Assembly: GCF_026210795.1 (NCBI RefSeq)
Contig: NC_089441.1
Location: forward strand, 372,001-436,000
Length of the DNA: 64,000 nt
Reading direction: 5' to 3'
Source of the DNA: Rhizophagus irregularis
Lineage: Eukaryota; Glomeromycota; Glomeromycetes; Glomerales; Glomeraceae
Shown here: positions 23,277-36,838 of the stretch, piece after piece
How the letters are laid out: every line of letters begins with the position of its first letter
How positions within the stretch are numbered: position 1 is the first letter of the stretch
Notes under the pieces: generated by a model
What the model saw: only the letters and a program-made list of their open reading frames with translations
Databases searched by the model: none
Told to the model about the DNA's origin: nothing
Position numbers and translations under genes: made by a program

Positions 23277-24895
23277 GCGCCAATTTTGGGGTTTCATAAA
23301 ATTTTAAAAGGAATGATCGCAAGCCCGATCTTGCCCACGTGAATTTCGAGAATTTTTAACTTACAAAAGACCTAAATTTTATTCTCAATAACTGTAAAAC
23401 TTCATGGAACAAAGAGAATCAGTCTCGTAGGTAAATCATATATGTATATTATATATTTGCTGCAAAAGTATCGATCTTGACCAGTCAGGTGGTATTTTCT
23501 TGACTCACCCTTTTTATGTACCTTTCTTGACCAGAAATTTGATACTGTATTACGCGTTTCACTCACAGACCCATGCCATATAATTAAACCCGGGACATGC
23601 CTCCGCCTGATCTATTTTATGGTCAAAAACTATTCGATCAATCCAACTTCGGTTAATGAAATTTTACCTTAATTTTTCAAACTGAAAAAAAATTTTCTCC
23701 CTTTTCTTCTTTCGGTTTGGTTTTTTGTCAAACAGAAAAATTTGATTTTTCTCATTCTTTTTCCATTTATATTATTTGATTTTATAAATAAATATAGAAG
23801 CCATGATAAAATAATTAATATGAACTTAATGTCTGAAATTTTATTTGCAGGATTTTCAATATCAGGTGTCTATTATGCGTACTACTCATATAAAAAGTCT
23901 TTGCGTACAGCTCATAATAAAAAAATTTTTCGCCACCTGTCCCTATATATATATTTCTGGGTCCTGTCTAACCTGACGTTTTTCATCAAAAAACAGTTTT
24001 GTTTAATTATAAAACGTCGAACCTGACGTTTTTTCATTAAAATAAATAAAAAAAAAAGTTCTTTTAATTAAATGAACTATTTTTATTTTTATTTGTTTTA
24101 TTTTATTTTATTTTATTTTATTGAAAAAAAAAACGATTTTATTTATGTGAGTATTGGGAGACAAAAATGATGTGATAAAATAAATTGAGCCAGAAAATTG
24201 GTAAATTTACTAGAAATACTAGAAATGGGAATAAAATTTAAAAATTCACCCAGAAAATCGGTAAATTTTCCATAAATAAAAATTCACTACATTTAGCGAT
24301 GATGATCTGCATGCATCATGCGGATAATGTTTTCGACATCATGTTGAATTATGTACATACATCATTACATCATCCTAACATATATCCGACATGATGTCTA
24401 GACATTATCCAACATAATGTCACCTTTTGTCAAAGGTGGCTTGCGATAAATGTCCTACCTATACTTCATAGAAGGATTGGTTCAATATTTTGTTAATTGG
24501 TACTTCAATGAAAGTTTTTGCTTAGAATTTTGCATAACGTAAAAAGGCTTAAATATTCATTAAATTCGTGGGTGAGGGGACCATTTTTGTTGTTTTCATG
24601 TTTACCTTATAATTTTATTGGTCGATTCTTTTTGTCTTTTTCTTATGATGAAAAAGTGCCACATTGAATATTATAATTTAATGGTATATTGGGTATTTAA
24701 TAGTGGTGACAAACGTCTATTCGACGGGCACAAGTTCTACAACATGAGTGTGACAAATTTGCGTAAAATTAAGTTTGATAGTATTTTGTGATACCGTTAC
24801 TCAAAATAACGTTCGAACTGTAGTTTTTCCGATTGTAATTGTATTATAAATTCCACACAGCAAAAAGTTTTTATTTTCGGAAATTTAAAACTTCC

Positions 24896-27800
24896 ATGTT
24901 TATTAAAACGATGAGTGACGTGGCATGTGAAAATTGTAGCAAAAAGTACATAAAGGTGTTTTATGAATGGTGTAAACAATGTGAAACAAATAAATTAAGA
25001 AAAAATTTTGCAAACTGGACTAGTGGAAATGATAAAATTGATAATTTTATCCAAGAAAAGCAATTAGAGATTAATAACTCACGGGATATTGTATGTGAAT
25101 GGATACCATATAATAAATTTCTTGACATCAAAGAAGTAGATAAAGATGATATTTCTACAATATATTCGGCAAAATGGGAATATGGTCCATTAAAATGGAA
25201 TAATTATAGTAAGACATATATAAGAAACTCAAAAAAAGTTGTATTAAAATTAAAATGTTTACATAATTTACAAAATGTAGTTGAATTTCTAAATGAGGTA
25301 AAATTATTTTATTGAATTTGAAATTCATTTTTAATATAATAATAATTTATTATTTTGTATTTTATAGGTTAAAATATATTCAACTAATTTTAATATATTT
25401 GGAATATCTCAAAATCCAGATACAAAGGGTTATATTATAGCTTTGCAAAATAATTATTCCTACTGTATAAAATGTAACTATGTGTATACCAATGTAAGTT
25501 ATAAATGGTGTAAAGGATGTGAAACAAATAAATTAATTACAAACTGGACTAGTGGAAATAAAAAAATTGATAATTTTATCCAAGAAAAGCAATTAGAAAT
25601 TAATAGCCTACAGGATATTGTATTTGAATGGATACCATATAATAAATTTCTTGATATCGAAGAAGTAGATAAAGATGATTTTTCTACAGTATATTCAGCA
25701 AAATGGGAAGATGGTCCATTAGAGTGGAATAGTAATAGTAGAAAATATATAAGAAATCCAACAGAAATTGAATTAAAATTAAAATATTCACATAATTTAC
25801 AAAATGTTGTTGAATTTTTAAATGAGGTAGGATTTTTTATTGAATTGAAATTTACTTTAATATAATACTAATTTATTATTTTGTATTTTATAGGTGAAAG
25901 TATTTTCAACTAATTTTGAGATATTTGGAATATCTCAAAATCCAGACACAAAGAGTTATATTATGGTTTTACAAGATAAAGATTATTATTGTATACTGTG
26001 TAAAAGTAAAAAAATATATACTGACGAAAATTATAAATGGTGTAAACAATGTGAAATAAATAAATTAAGAAAGAATTTTACAAACTGGATTAGTGAAAAT
26101 GAAACAATTGATAGTTTTATCCAAGAAAAGCAATTAGAAGTTAGTTATTATAATGATATAATATTTGAATGGATACCATACAATCAGTTTAATGACATTA
26201 AAGAAATAGGAATGCATGATCATATTACTGTATATTCAGCAAAATGGAAAGATGGCCCATTAGTATATGATAAAAATATAAGGAAATACAAGAGAAATCC
26301 AGATGAGTTAGTTAGATTAAAATGTCCATTATTTAAGCAGGAATCATTAACGCTTTTTAAAAAGCTACTATTATTATTTAAAGAACAAAATACAACTAAC
26401 GAATTCTTAAATAAGGTATGAAAATTTATAGACTTGTGTTCACCAGAACTAGGTCAGTTTACTCTTTTTCTTTTTTGTAGATAATTTACTTAATTTTTTT
26501 TAATATATAGTAATATTTTTTCTTTGGATTTTAATAGGTTAAAAGATATTTTATGGTGAATAGTAATAAGATGTATGGAATATCTCAAGATCCAAATTCA
26601 AAAGAATATTTAGTTATTCTTAACGGTAGTTGTGTAAAGTGTGGTGAAATATATATCAATATATTATATGGATGGTGCCCATGCCAAATAAATAGTAGTT
26701 TATACTATTGGCCCAAAAGTGGAAATAAACAAATTGATAATTTCATTAAAAAAGTGCAATTAAAAATTTGTAAGTATGATGATATAGTATTTGGATGGAT
26801 ACCTTACAATCAGTTTATTAATGTTAAAGAAATAGGTCAAAGTGATTTTACTACAATATATTTAGCAAAATGGAAAGATGGTCCATTAGAGTATAATATA
26901 AATACAATGCAATATGAAAGGAATCCAAACAGAGCAATTACTTTAAAATGTTTAAATAATACACGAAACATGATTAATGAATTCTTGGACAAAGTATGTA
27001 TACATAAATTTAATTTACTTGATTTACTTTTAATATAATAATAATTATTTATCTGTCTTATATTTTTCGATAGGTTAAAGTGAATTCAATAGTTAAGGGA
27101 AGTAATGTTCTTAATAATATATATGGAATCTCTCAAAATCCTGATACAGGTAATTATATTATGGTTCTCCATGACAAATATTTTGAAAAATATTTTGAAG
27201 GACATTGTATAAAGTGTGATAGGATATATGCAGATATACGTAATAAATGGTGTAAATCATGCCAAATAGATTATTTTAAAAAATTCTTTATTAGTATAAA
27301 CAAAGAAATTGATAATTTTATTCAAGAAATGCAATTGAAAATTAATAATCATGATGATATAGTATTTGAATGGATACCATATAATCAGTTTAATGATATT
27401 AAAAGAATAGGTAAAAATGGTTTTGCTACAGTATATTCAGCAATATGGAAAGATGGTTTATTAAAGTATGATATAAATAAAAACCAATATATAAGAAATT
27501 CGAATACAAAAGTTGCTTTAAAATATTTATACAATTCTCAAAATATTACCAATGAATTTCTCTATGAGGTATGTAATTTTTCTATAAATAAACTACAATA
27601 CTTTATATTGTGTAATAATCAATTTTTTTTTCATTAGGTTAAAGCTTATTCAATAAATAATTCTGGTAAAATACTTAAAGTTTATGGAATATCACAAGAT
27701 CCAAATACAAAGGATTTTATCATGGTTCTTCAATATGCAGAAGGTAGAAACTTTGATTATTGGATATATAACAATTACAAATATTTTAATTGGTCGAGTA

Positions 27801-28507
27801 AATTAAAAATATTAAATCATATTATTAGTGGTCTAAAAGAAATTCATCAAAAACAAATGGTTCATCATGATTTTCATGTTGGAAATATATTATTTAATGA
27901 AATTTTTGGAATTTCTTCAAATATTAAAATATATATTTCAGATATGGGATTGTGCAGAGAAGTTGGTAATATAGATAAAACAACTATTTATGGAGTTATG
28001 CCTTATGTAGCACCCGAAGTATTAAGAGGAAAACCTTATACTCTAGCGGCAGATATATATAGCTTTGGAATGATTATGTATTTTGTAGCAACGGAAAAAC
28101 AACCTTTCGCTAATTGTGCCCATGACGAACTTTTAGCATTAGATATATGCAAAGGAATTAGACCCGAAATAAATGAGCCTGAGGCACCAAAATGTTATAT
28201 TGATTTAATGAAAAAGTGTTGGGATACAGATCCTAACAATAGACCAGATGCTATTAAAGTAGAAGACTCTATTAGATTCTTATATAATTCATATTTTGGT
28301 CATGGTTCAATTAACAAAGATTATGAAATTGAGAAACAATTCAAAGAAGCAGAAACATATAGAAGAAACAATCTTTCATTTTTCAAATATATCCAATTAG
28401 ATACTCATCCACAAGCTATTTATACATCTAGGTTACTTAATCCATTCACTAAAGATCTTGAAAAGTATGATAAATCTGAATGTTTGGAATGTGAAATTAT
28501 AAATTAG
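24896..28507 (+). CDS. kinase-family protein with five tandem zinc-ribbon/N-lobe modules
   Basis: Six exons: 24896-25297, 25368-25826, 25894-26415, 26538-26993, 27074-27568 and 27638-28507, about 1067 residues from the ATG at 24896 (24911 also possible). All five introns are phase 0 and fall at the same codon, after EFLNE or its variants. Exons 1-5 each contain a Cys-x2-Cys...WCKxC zinc ribbon, an IDNFIQEKQLE helix, and the kinase N-lobe (EWIPYNxF...TVYSAKW...ALK) up to helix C. Exons 2-5 begin with the next kinase segment (VK...GISQNPDT..YIMVL) and run straight into another zinc ribbon. Only exon 6 has a full C-lobe: HHDFHVGN (HRD position), SDMG (DFG position), APE, and HPQAIYTSRLL tail. 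Module 5 has the best glycine loop (IGKNGFATVY); modules 1-4 are degenerate there. Catalytic Asp and VALK Lys remain in the last kinase, so activity is possible. Family: TKL-like kinases expanded in Glomeromycotina. Confidence 0.75.
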
Positions 28508-31467
28508 ATGAAAAAATTTAGATATTTCATTTTATTATAGGACATTGATAGTATTTTATTTAACCTTAAAATTTATTTTATTTTATTTTTGATATATTAT
28601 TTATTTATAAAATAAATCAGTTTGTAATATTTATCAGCTATATTTATTAAATTAAATTAATATACTTAGTTCAGCTAAACTGCTATTAACATAAAGTTCA
28701 CAAAGATATAATTTGATCATGATGATTCACATTATAAATCTAACAACTTTAAGGAAAATGATTTGTAATAAAATAATTATCAAAAATAAATTAAGTAAAA
28801 TCTGATCTAGCAAAATTTTTATTTTATAATGGCATTGTCTTCTTGAAAACATACAGACTAGTATATTATATTATATATTTTTGAATGATAATAACTTTGA
28901 AACCAAGAATTCATATATTTATCTTTGTTATTTTAAGATTATTATGGTCTTTCACGTTCAATTAATTATTTAAATAAAGAATATAGGACGAGTATAGACT
29001 CTTTTAAAATTATACATTTCAAATAATACACACGCTTATATTTTATTTACCATGCAGTGCGTGTGAATATGTCTAGTTTTTTACTATTATTATGATGGGA
29101 TTAGTAGGAAATATACAATTTATATTATTATACAAATAACAATGAATTGTGTGCAAGTGTTATACAGTATATAAAATATTATTATTAAATAAAAATTTTA
29201 TTTATCACACGAAACAAATGTTGCAGTACTGTGAAATTTACAAAAACAATTTTGTATAAGTGGTTTATTATTACATGCATTGTTACAAAAAAAATCTTTT
29301 TTTTTTTATCTTAAAAAATTCCATTGTAGCATTAAAAAATTACATCCTATAGAAAAAAAAATATCTCACTAATTAATATGAAAAAAAAATTCCCCAGAAA
29401 AATTAATTATAACGATCTATTGTCACAAAAAATAAATAAATAAAAATCGGGAAAAAAGGCAATTGCCGTGGCGCCGCAGACCACCGATCCAAACCTAAAT
29501 GGTGAAAGATTGTATTTGAGAAAAGAAATTTGGTTTGAAAGAAAGAAAGCCAAACTGAAAAAGGAAAGGGAAAAATTTTTCAGATTGGAAAAAAAGCTAA
29601 CTGGAAAAAATCAAAAAATAATCGAAAAAATAAAATGAAAAAAAAATTTATGGGAGAGATAAAGAGAAAATCAGGTTGAAGAGAAAAAGAAAAAAAAATT
29701 TGGGGGAAAAAAATCGGTTTAAAAAAAAATAAGTACCGAAAAAAATTCTGATAAAAAAGGACAATAATTCGGTCCAAAAAGACCGAAAAAAAAATTCAAA
29801 AAAAAAATTAATAATATGGTCTAAAAAAAAGACCAAAAAAAAAATAATATAAGTCTTAAAAGGTTATTTAATAAAAAAAAATAATACTTTTCGGTTTTGG
29901 AAAAAAACCAAATCTATAAAATGGTGAAAAAACAAAAGAAAAAGAAAAAGGAAATAAAATGAAAAATTTTTAAAAAAAATAAAAAAAAAGGTGTTTCAAA
30001 GGAAATTGAAAAAAAAGAAAGAACCATTTGTAAAAGATCGGGTTCAAGAAAAAAAAATAAAATTAAAAAAAAGGGGAACCGAAAAAATTTAGAAAAAAAT
30101 ATTTGAAAAAAAAAAAATTCTGATTTAAAAACTTCATTAACCGGAATTGGATTATAACTATAAAGAATATTGGATCAGAACACTAATTATATAGAATCAA
30201 TCCCATCCAATTAGATTTGTTGGTCCAGGATAAGCATCTGGACCGTAGCCCAGGATAAGGATGCTCGTTTTAGGTGATGGATAAGATGCGGATATCTATG
30301 CGAAATTCATCCCTGTTCTTTCTTTATAAGATGACTCATTATAGCAGATCTTGATTGGATGATATTAATAATTAACTGTACTATTTCCAAAAAATCATTT
30401 ACTTCTTAAAATTATTTAATTTTTATAGAATTAGGTGATTTAAATAATTAATATATGAATTTTTTTTTCTTTTTAGAGACAATTTATCACAGCTGGTGTG
30501 TTTTATATATAAATAATTATCCATCACAGATAAATCCAGATTCATTTTTTTTTAGCAGTAAATCCAAGAATGGAAAAATAAAATTTATTGATCATTAGGT
30601 TGATAAAAAGAAATACATATGTAGGATAAATTCATATTCATTATGATTTATCTGGATTTTACAGATCACAAATCTGGATTTTGAAAGAGCTTACGGATTA
30701 TCCGTTCATGGATATGGATATCCACAGATCAGCAAATCTATTTTTAGTATTAAATAACATTAACATAATTTTATTATAAATTGTTCCAACAAGAAATATT
30801 TAGGATTAATTTTTATATTTCAGTGTAGATGCTTTAATTGATGTGATGCTGTTGGCTGTTGCGTCAAAATTGTTATTGATTACGTTGTAACTTTTTGCAA
30901 TACTAATAAAAGATTTTTTCAAAATTATAAAAATTTTACGTTTACATGTTTACATATTACTGTATTATAATCGCACAGATAGCCCCTCGTCAATAATAGT
31001 TGCATGATGTTACGGTATAATCACTCATTACACTCATTACCGTGGAATATGGAAAATACAAAATTCTATGAACTCGGAATAAGACCGTTTTTATTAAATT
31101 ATTGTAAATATTTTTGGAATACTTAATTGGAATAACTAGGTAAATTATTTATTTATCTGGACAATCTTAACGTACGCATCATGTGTAAGTACAACCTCAT
31201 TAATAAAATTAAAATTACGGTATAGTACGTGATTTCTTCTCAAAAACTTGTAAATCTGGAAAAAATACTTGCAATTACCTTTATAGCAAATAAATAATCA
31301 ATCTAATGTTTTGATTTTTTTAAAAATATTTTTTCTTTCACTTTTTTTATTTATATTGTCTTGATAATTAGTTTAATAATTATGTTGTTTTTTAGAAAAA
31401 AAAATTGTTCAATATGTATAAAAATAAAAATATAATTGAACTTTTGAAATCTATATCTATATCTATA
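28508..31467. other. intergenic, includes long purine-rich tract, no gene
   Basis: 28508-29400 is AT-rich without ORFs. About 29400-30120 is an A/G-rich tract (runs of GAAAAAA) whose complementary ORFs (29580 and 29648, minus) are artefactual F/I/S-rich readings. 30130-30760 contains repeated GGATAA/TCTGGATT words typical of a decayed repeat. Just before the Helitron there is a TATATC microsatellite (31449-31470). Confidence 0.45.
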
Positions 31468-34400
31468 TCTATATAATAAAAAAATTCATGTCGATCTTCT
31501 AACGTTTAGATTAGCCTGTATAAATAATTTTTGAATTGTGTACCGCATATCAGATGATTCCTTTTAAATAATATTTTTCATATGTGATTGGTAAAATGAT
31601 TGACAAGTTCATGATAAAATATCTGCGCCTGATCTATACTTAAAAGGTTAAGATAACTTGATCAGCAAATACTGATTACTAAAATATAATAATTTTCGAT
31701 CAACTAATATTTATTTGATTTTTCTTATACCTTTTTCATAATAATATAAAAAAAAGATTTGTAATAATGATAGATTAATACAAACACGATGATTAATTTT
31801 TTTAGTAACAATAGATTTCCTACAATGTGTTATTTTGCGATATAGATTTTTTTTCATCAATTTTTTTTTTGTAATTTTAAATTCCTGATAACTAATATTT
31901 TGTTAATAACATATAACTTTTTTAATAATAATTTTTTACTAACAATATTATTTTTCATAATAGATCAGCAATTGATGTTTTATTAATAATAGATAATTAA
32001 TTTTTGTTAATAATAATAGATTCTTATACCAGATTTTTTTGCAACAATAAAAATTGTATAATAGTGTTTTTGTAATAAACCATTCTTTCATAATAATAGA
32101 TCATTCTTAAAATAAAAAGATTATAACAATAAGATATTTAAAATTGTTCTTATAAATATATAAATAAATTATAAATTCCATTTTATTACAAGATCTATTT
32201 CATATAATAATAAAATTTGTGTCAAATCTTTCATCAATATAACATATAATATTATTAATAGATATGACTTCTAATCAGAGAACTTTTCAAAGTGAAACAC
32301 CTAGAGAACGAAAAAGAAGATTGAACAATGAACGCCAAGCTGCCCATTATAGAAGAAGACAAAGAAGACAAAATAACATTAGCATAGAACGTCATGATCT
32401 AGGAAGAATGGATCAGATTTGTACATATTGTGGTGCCAAATTTTGGATGAATGAAAAAGATAAGCATAGTACCCAAAATTCTCCATCTTTTGCTGTATGC
32501 TGTGCTGGTGGTAAAGTCGGGTTACCACCTTTGCTCAGACCACCCCCATATTTGATGAATTTGTATACTTCACTTGAACCTGAAGCTAATGCATTTCGCA
32601 GAAATGTTAGAAGTTACAATAGCCTGTTAGCATGCACATCTTTTGGGGCTGATGTAAATGGGGAATTTCAGAGGAGTGGATTATCTAATTTTACTATTCA
32701 TGGCCAAGTTTATCATTTTATTGGTTCATTATTACCAAATGAAGGAGAAGCACCTAAATTTGCTCAATTGTACATTTATGATACTGAAAATGAAATGAAT
32801 AATCGACTCAATATTATGCAAAATGTAGATGTAACAATTTTACAAAACTTGCAAAATATGCTTGATGTAGCCAATCCTTATATACAAGTCTTTAGACAAG
32901 CACGAGATATTATACAAGCATCTGAAACTTCTGATGTATCAATGGTAATTCATGGTGATTGTACAAAAAATTTACACAGATATGAAGCACCTACATCATC
33001 TGATGTTGCTGTCCTCATGATTGGAGATGGATGTGATATTGAGCCATCAAATCGTAATATTTTACTTAGACAACGTGAAGGAGGTTTACAAAAGATATCT
33101 GAATTGCACCCCTCTTATGATCCTTTGCATTATGTATTATTATTTCCAAGAGGTGATAATGGTTGGCATCCAGATATACCTCTTCTAAGGTCTAGAAAAA
33201 GAAATAGAGTGACACAAATGCAATTTTATTCTTACAGATTACAGATCAAAAATGGTGATTGGATACAAAATACTGGTAGATTATATCAACAATATATTGT
33301 TGATCAGTATGCCAAAATTAAACAAAACCGTTTAAATTATTTGAGAGAAAACCAGTCAACTCTTAGAATTGAATGTTATCAAGGAGCTGTAGATGCAATA
33401 CATGCAGGAGACAGTGCAAATAATATTGGGCAACATATTATTCTTCCATCAACATTTTCTGGAGGACCACAACAAATGTACCAATTATACCAAGATGCAA
33501 TAGCAATTGTACATCATTTTGGCAAGCCTGATCTTTTTATTACATTTACATGTAATCCAAAATGGCCAGAAATTACAAGAGAATTATTACCAAACCAAAC
33601 AGCTGCAGATAGACCAGACTTAACTGCTAGAGTTTTTAATATGAAATTACGAGAAATGATGAAAGATCTTTGTGAAAGACATTGGCTTGGAGAAGTTGCT
33701 GCTTATATTTATGTAATAGAATTCCAAAAAAGGGGATTACCACATGCACATATTTTACTTATATTATCTACTGAAAGTAAAATACGATCAATAGAAGAAT
33801 ATGATTTATTTGTTTCTGCGGAGATTCCTGATTATGAACTTAATCCTTCAGCATATGAAACTGTAACAACTATGATGATGCATGGTCCATGTGGTATACT
33901 AAATACATCATCCCCATGTATGAAAGATGGCAAATGTAAAAAACATTATCCCAAAGATTTTCAAGAAACAACACAAGAAGGTCCTAATGGCTATCCACTT
34001 TATCGTAGAAAAAATAATGGTTGTTATATTGGAATTCAATTAGACAACAGATGGGTTGTGCCTTATAATATCAAATTAGTAGAAAAGTATCATGCACACA
34101 TAAATGTTGAGATTTGCAATTCATTATTGGCTATCAAATATTTATATAAATATATATATAAAGGCCATGATCGTGCAACTGTAACATTTTCTCAAAATGT
34201 TAATAGAACAGATAATAATGAAATAGCAAATTCAAATAAAACATTTAATGAAATTAAAATGTATTTAGATGCACGATATGTTTCATCATCTGAAAGTATA
34301 TGGAGAATTTTTCATTATAAAATGCATGGAGGTAAACCTAAAGTACAGAGATTAGCAGTTCATCTTCCAAATCACCAGATGATCGCATTTTCTGGAAATG

Positions 34401-36838
34401 CCAATTTAAATAATATAATTAATTGAGAAACTATACACAAAACAACTTTAACTGCTTGGTTTGAAGAAAATACAAATAATTCTAATGCACAAAATTTAAA
34501 GTATATTGACTTTCCAACCCATTATACTTGGAATAAAGATGAATGTAAGTGGAGTTGCAGAATAAATAATACAGGAACAATAGGACGCCTATATATGGTT
34601 CAACCAACAGAAGGTGAACGATACTATTTACGAATATTACTTACACATGTATCAGGAGCTACATCTTTTAATAGTTTAAAAACTGTTAATGGACAAATAT
34701 GCAGAACTTTTAAAGAAACTTGCATTCAGCTTGGTCTTCTTCAAGATGATTGTGAATGGAATATATGTTTACATGAAGCAAGTACTATGAAAACAGAAAA
34801 ACAGTTACGACATCTGTTTTCAATGATTCTTCTTATATGCCAACCTACAGCACCTGAATTGTTATGGAATACACATAAATTGGCATTATGTGAAGATCTT
34901 TTATACCATGCACAACAACTTTCTCCATTTTAAACTATTACTTTAAATGATATAATAGAAAATGAAGCACTTATACAAATAGAACATTACCTTCAATCAA
35001 ATGAAACATCTTTGAAAAATTTTCCTGATATGCCAATTCCCTCAACACAAAATACATATCACAATTCTACTGATAATGATTTGGATCGATTGCTAAATGA
35101 AGAGAGATCATACAATACTACTGAACTAGCCAGACAAGTAAACCAAAATATTCCTTTATTAAATAGAGAGCAGTTTCAAATATATGAAGAAGTTATGCAA
35201 GCAGTTAATGATAAATATGGTCACTTCTTCATAGATGGTTTTGCTGGTACTGGAAAAACATTTCTCTATAATACCTTACTGGCTACTATCAGATTACATG
35301 GTGATATTGCAATAGCAGTAGCATCTTCTGGAATTGCTGCTTTATTATTAAGTGGTGGTAGAACAGCACATTCTAGGTTTAAAATTCCTTTAAAAATAGA
35401 TGAATTTTCAACATGTAATATTTCACGTAATAGCCAATTAGCATGTTTAATTAATGCAGCAAAACTTTTCATTTGGGATGAAGCTCCTATGATGCACAAG
35501 TTTGTATTTGAAGCAGTTGACTGAACATTTCGTGATATTACACAGATAGACAGACCATTTGGAGGAAAGGTATTTGTTTTTGGAGGAGATTTTCGGCAGA
35601 TTCTACCTGTTATACCTCATTCCCGCCGTGCAGATATTGTTTTAGCAAGTTTGACTCAGTCATCCTTATGGAGCCATATTAAAGTTATGAAACTATCAAC
35701 CAATATGAGACTTCAGCAAACTTCTGACTCAGTAGAAAATTTAAAACAAAAGGAATTTGCAGAATTCCTTTTAAAGATTGGTGATGGAACATATACAATA
35801 AATCCTGGTACAGAGAATATGATTACTCTTCCTTCCAATATAGTAATAATTAAAGGAACTTTGAGAAACCTGATTGATTTTGTTTACCCAGATTTAGTTA
35901 ATAATTGTGGCAATGCAGACTATATGGTTAGTAAAGCAATTTTAACTCCAAAAAATATTAATGTTGACATCATTTCTGATATAATAATGGATCAACTTCC
36001 TGGAGAATTTGTTTCATATCCCAGTGCTGACTACATAAATTTACCAGAAGATGCAGTAGAACAACCTCAACTTTATTCACCTGAATTTTTAAGATCTTTA
36101 AGAATTCCTGAACTCCCTCCTGGTGAATTGAAATTAAAGATAGGAGTACCAATTATCCTTCTACGAAATTTAAACCCATTTGAAGGTCTCTGCAATGGAA
36201 CTAGACTGATCTGTTGTGGATTTCAGAGTAAAGTTATTGATGCTGAAATTATAACAGGTTCACATATTGGTAAACGTGTATTTATTCCATGTATTACACT
36301 TACATCATCAGAAACCAAACTGCCCTTTGTTTTAAGTCGTTGACAATTTCCTGTACGTGTTGCATTTGCAATGACAATTAATAAATCACAAGGACAAACT
36401 TTAAGCAGAGTTGGTATTTACCTACCTGAACCTGTTTTTGTGCATGGACAATTATATGTTGCATTCTCAAGAGTAACCTCACATCAATACATTAAAGTTC
36501 TTATAGACAATACTCCCAATAGTGATGATTCTATTACAACAAACATTGTATATCATGAAATATTTTACTCTATAAATAGAATTTGTGTTTAATTGTAACA
36601 TTTTATATATAATATAGTAATAACTTTTCATATGTAAAATTTACATTACATGATAACAATAAAGATATGATTACATGAATTATCTGCATTTTTTGTCTAA
36701 TATTAATATAATTGTAATGATATCAGTAGAAAATCTGGAAATGGTTACATGGGTATACTGCAAATATATTGCTATATTACTCTCTTTGTTATTATTGTAT
36801 CCTCCATTCCCCAGCGCAGCGCAACGGGTTACACCTAG
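31468..36838 (+). mobile_element. Helitron, autonomous type but decayed
   Basis: Proposed 5' end TCTATATAATAAAA at 31468 with A before it; 3' end ...GCGCAGCGCAACGGGTT...CTAG at 36838 with T after it. Insertion between A and T, a 5' TC and a 3' CTAG preceded by a GC-rich short hairpin are the standard Helitron terminal features. It encodes the RepHel ORF at 32264-36592. The exact 5' base is uncertain because TATATC is repeated several times at the junction. Confidence 0.8.
32264..36592 (+). pseudogene. Helitron Rep/helicase (RepHel), interrupted by four in-frame stops
   Basis: One continuous frame of 1443 codons with stops at 34424 (TGA), 34931 (TAA), 35522 (TGA) and 36341 (TGA); no frameshift is needed. 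The N-terminus is basic (RERKRRLNNERQAAHYRRRQ) and followed by a CTYCGAKFW zinc-like motif. The Helitron-like N domain includes the HUH motif GLPHAHI (about residue 490) and the tyrosine region YLYKYIYKG (about 625). The Pif1-type helicase has Walker A GFAGTGKT (about 35235), Walker B DEAPM (about 35477), FGGDFRQILPV and [11 protein letters not shown]. In life the protein would nick, unwind and rolling-circle-mobilise the element. The stops make this copy inactive, but the even domain preservation indicates recent inactivation. Confidence 0.9.

Larger units (their letters stand above)
21553..24895. other. intergenic, several small repeats, no accepted gene
   Basis: Contains the block shared with 61 kb (21789-22015), a 68-bp CCCTATAAA element (22362-22429), a GGGATGG-terminated element (23118-23276) and a TTTTA microsatellite (about 24085-24122). 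Between 24280 and 24430 there are quasi-repeats of ATCATG/ATAATG words. The 94-codon ORF at 23742 is rich in F/I/K/Y, lacks domain features and was not accepted. Confidence 0.45.

Noticed and set aside
23742-24026. 94-codon ORF with hydrophobic start
   Set aside because: I/F/K/Y-rich, no recognisable domain, lies among repeats; not supported as a gene.
29580-29836. Minus-strand F-rich ORFs
   Set aside because: Opposite an A-rich tract; compositional artefact.
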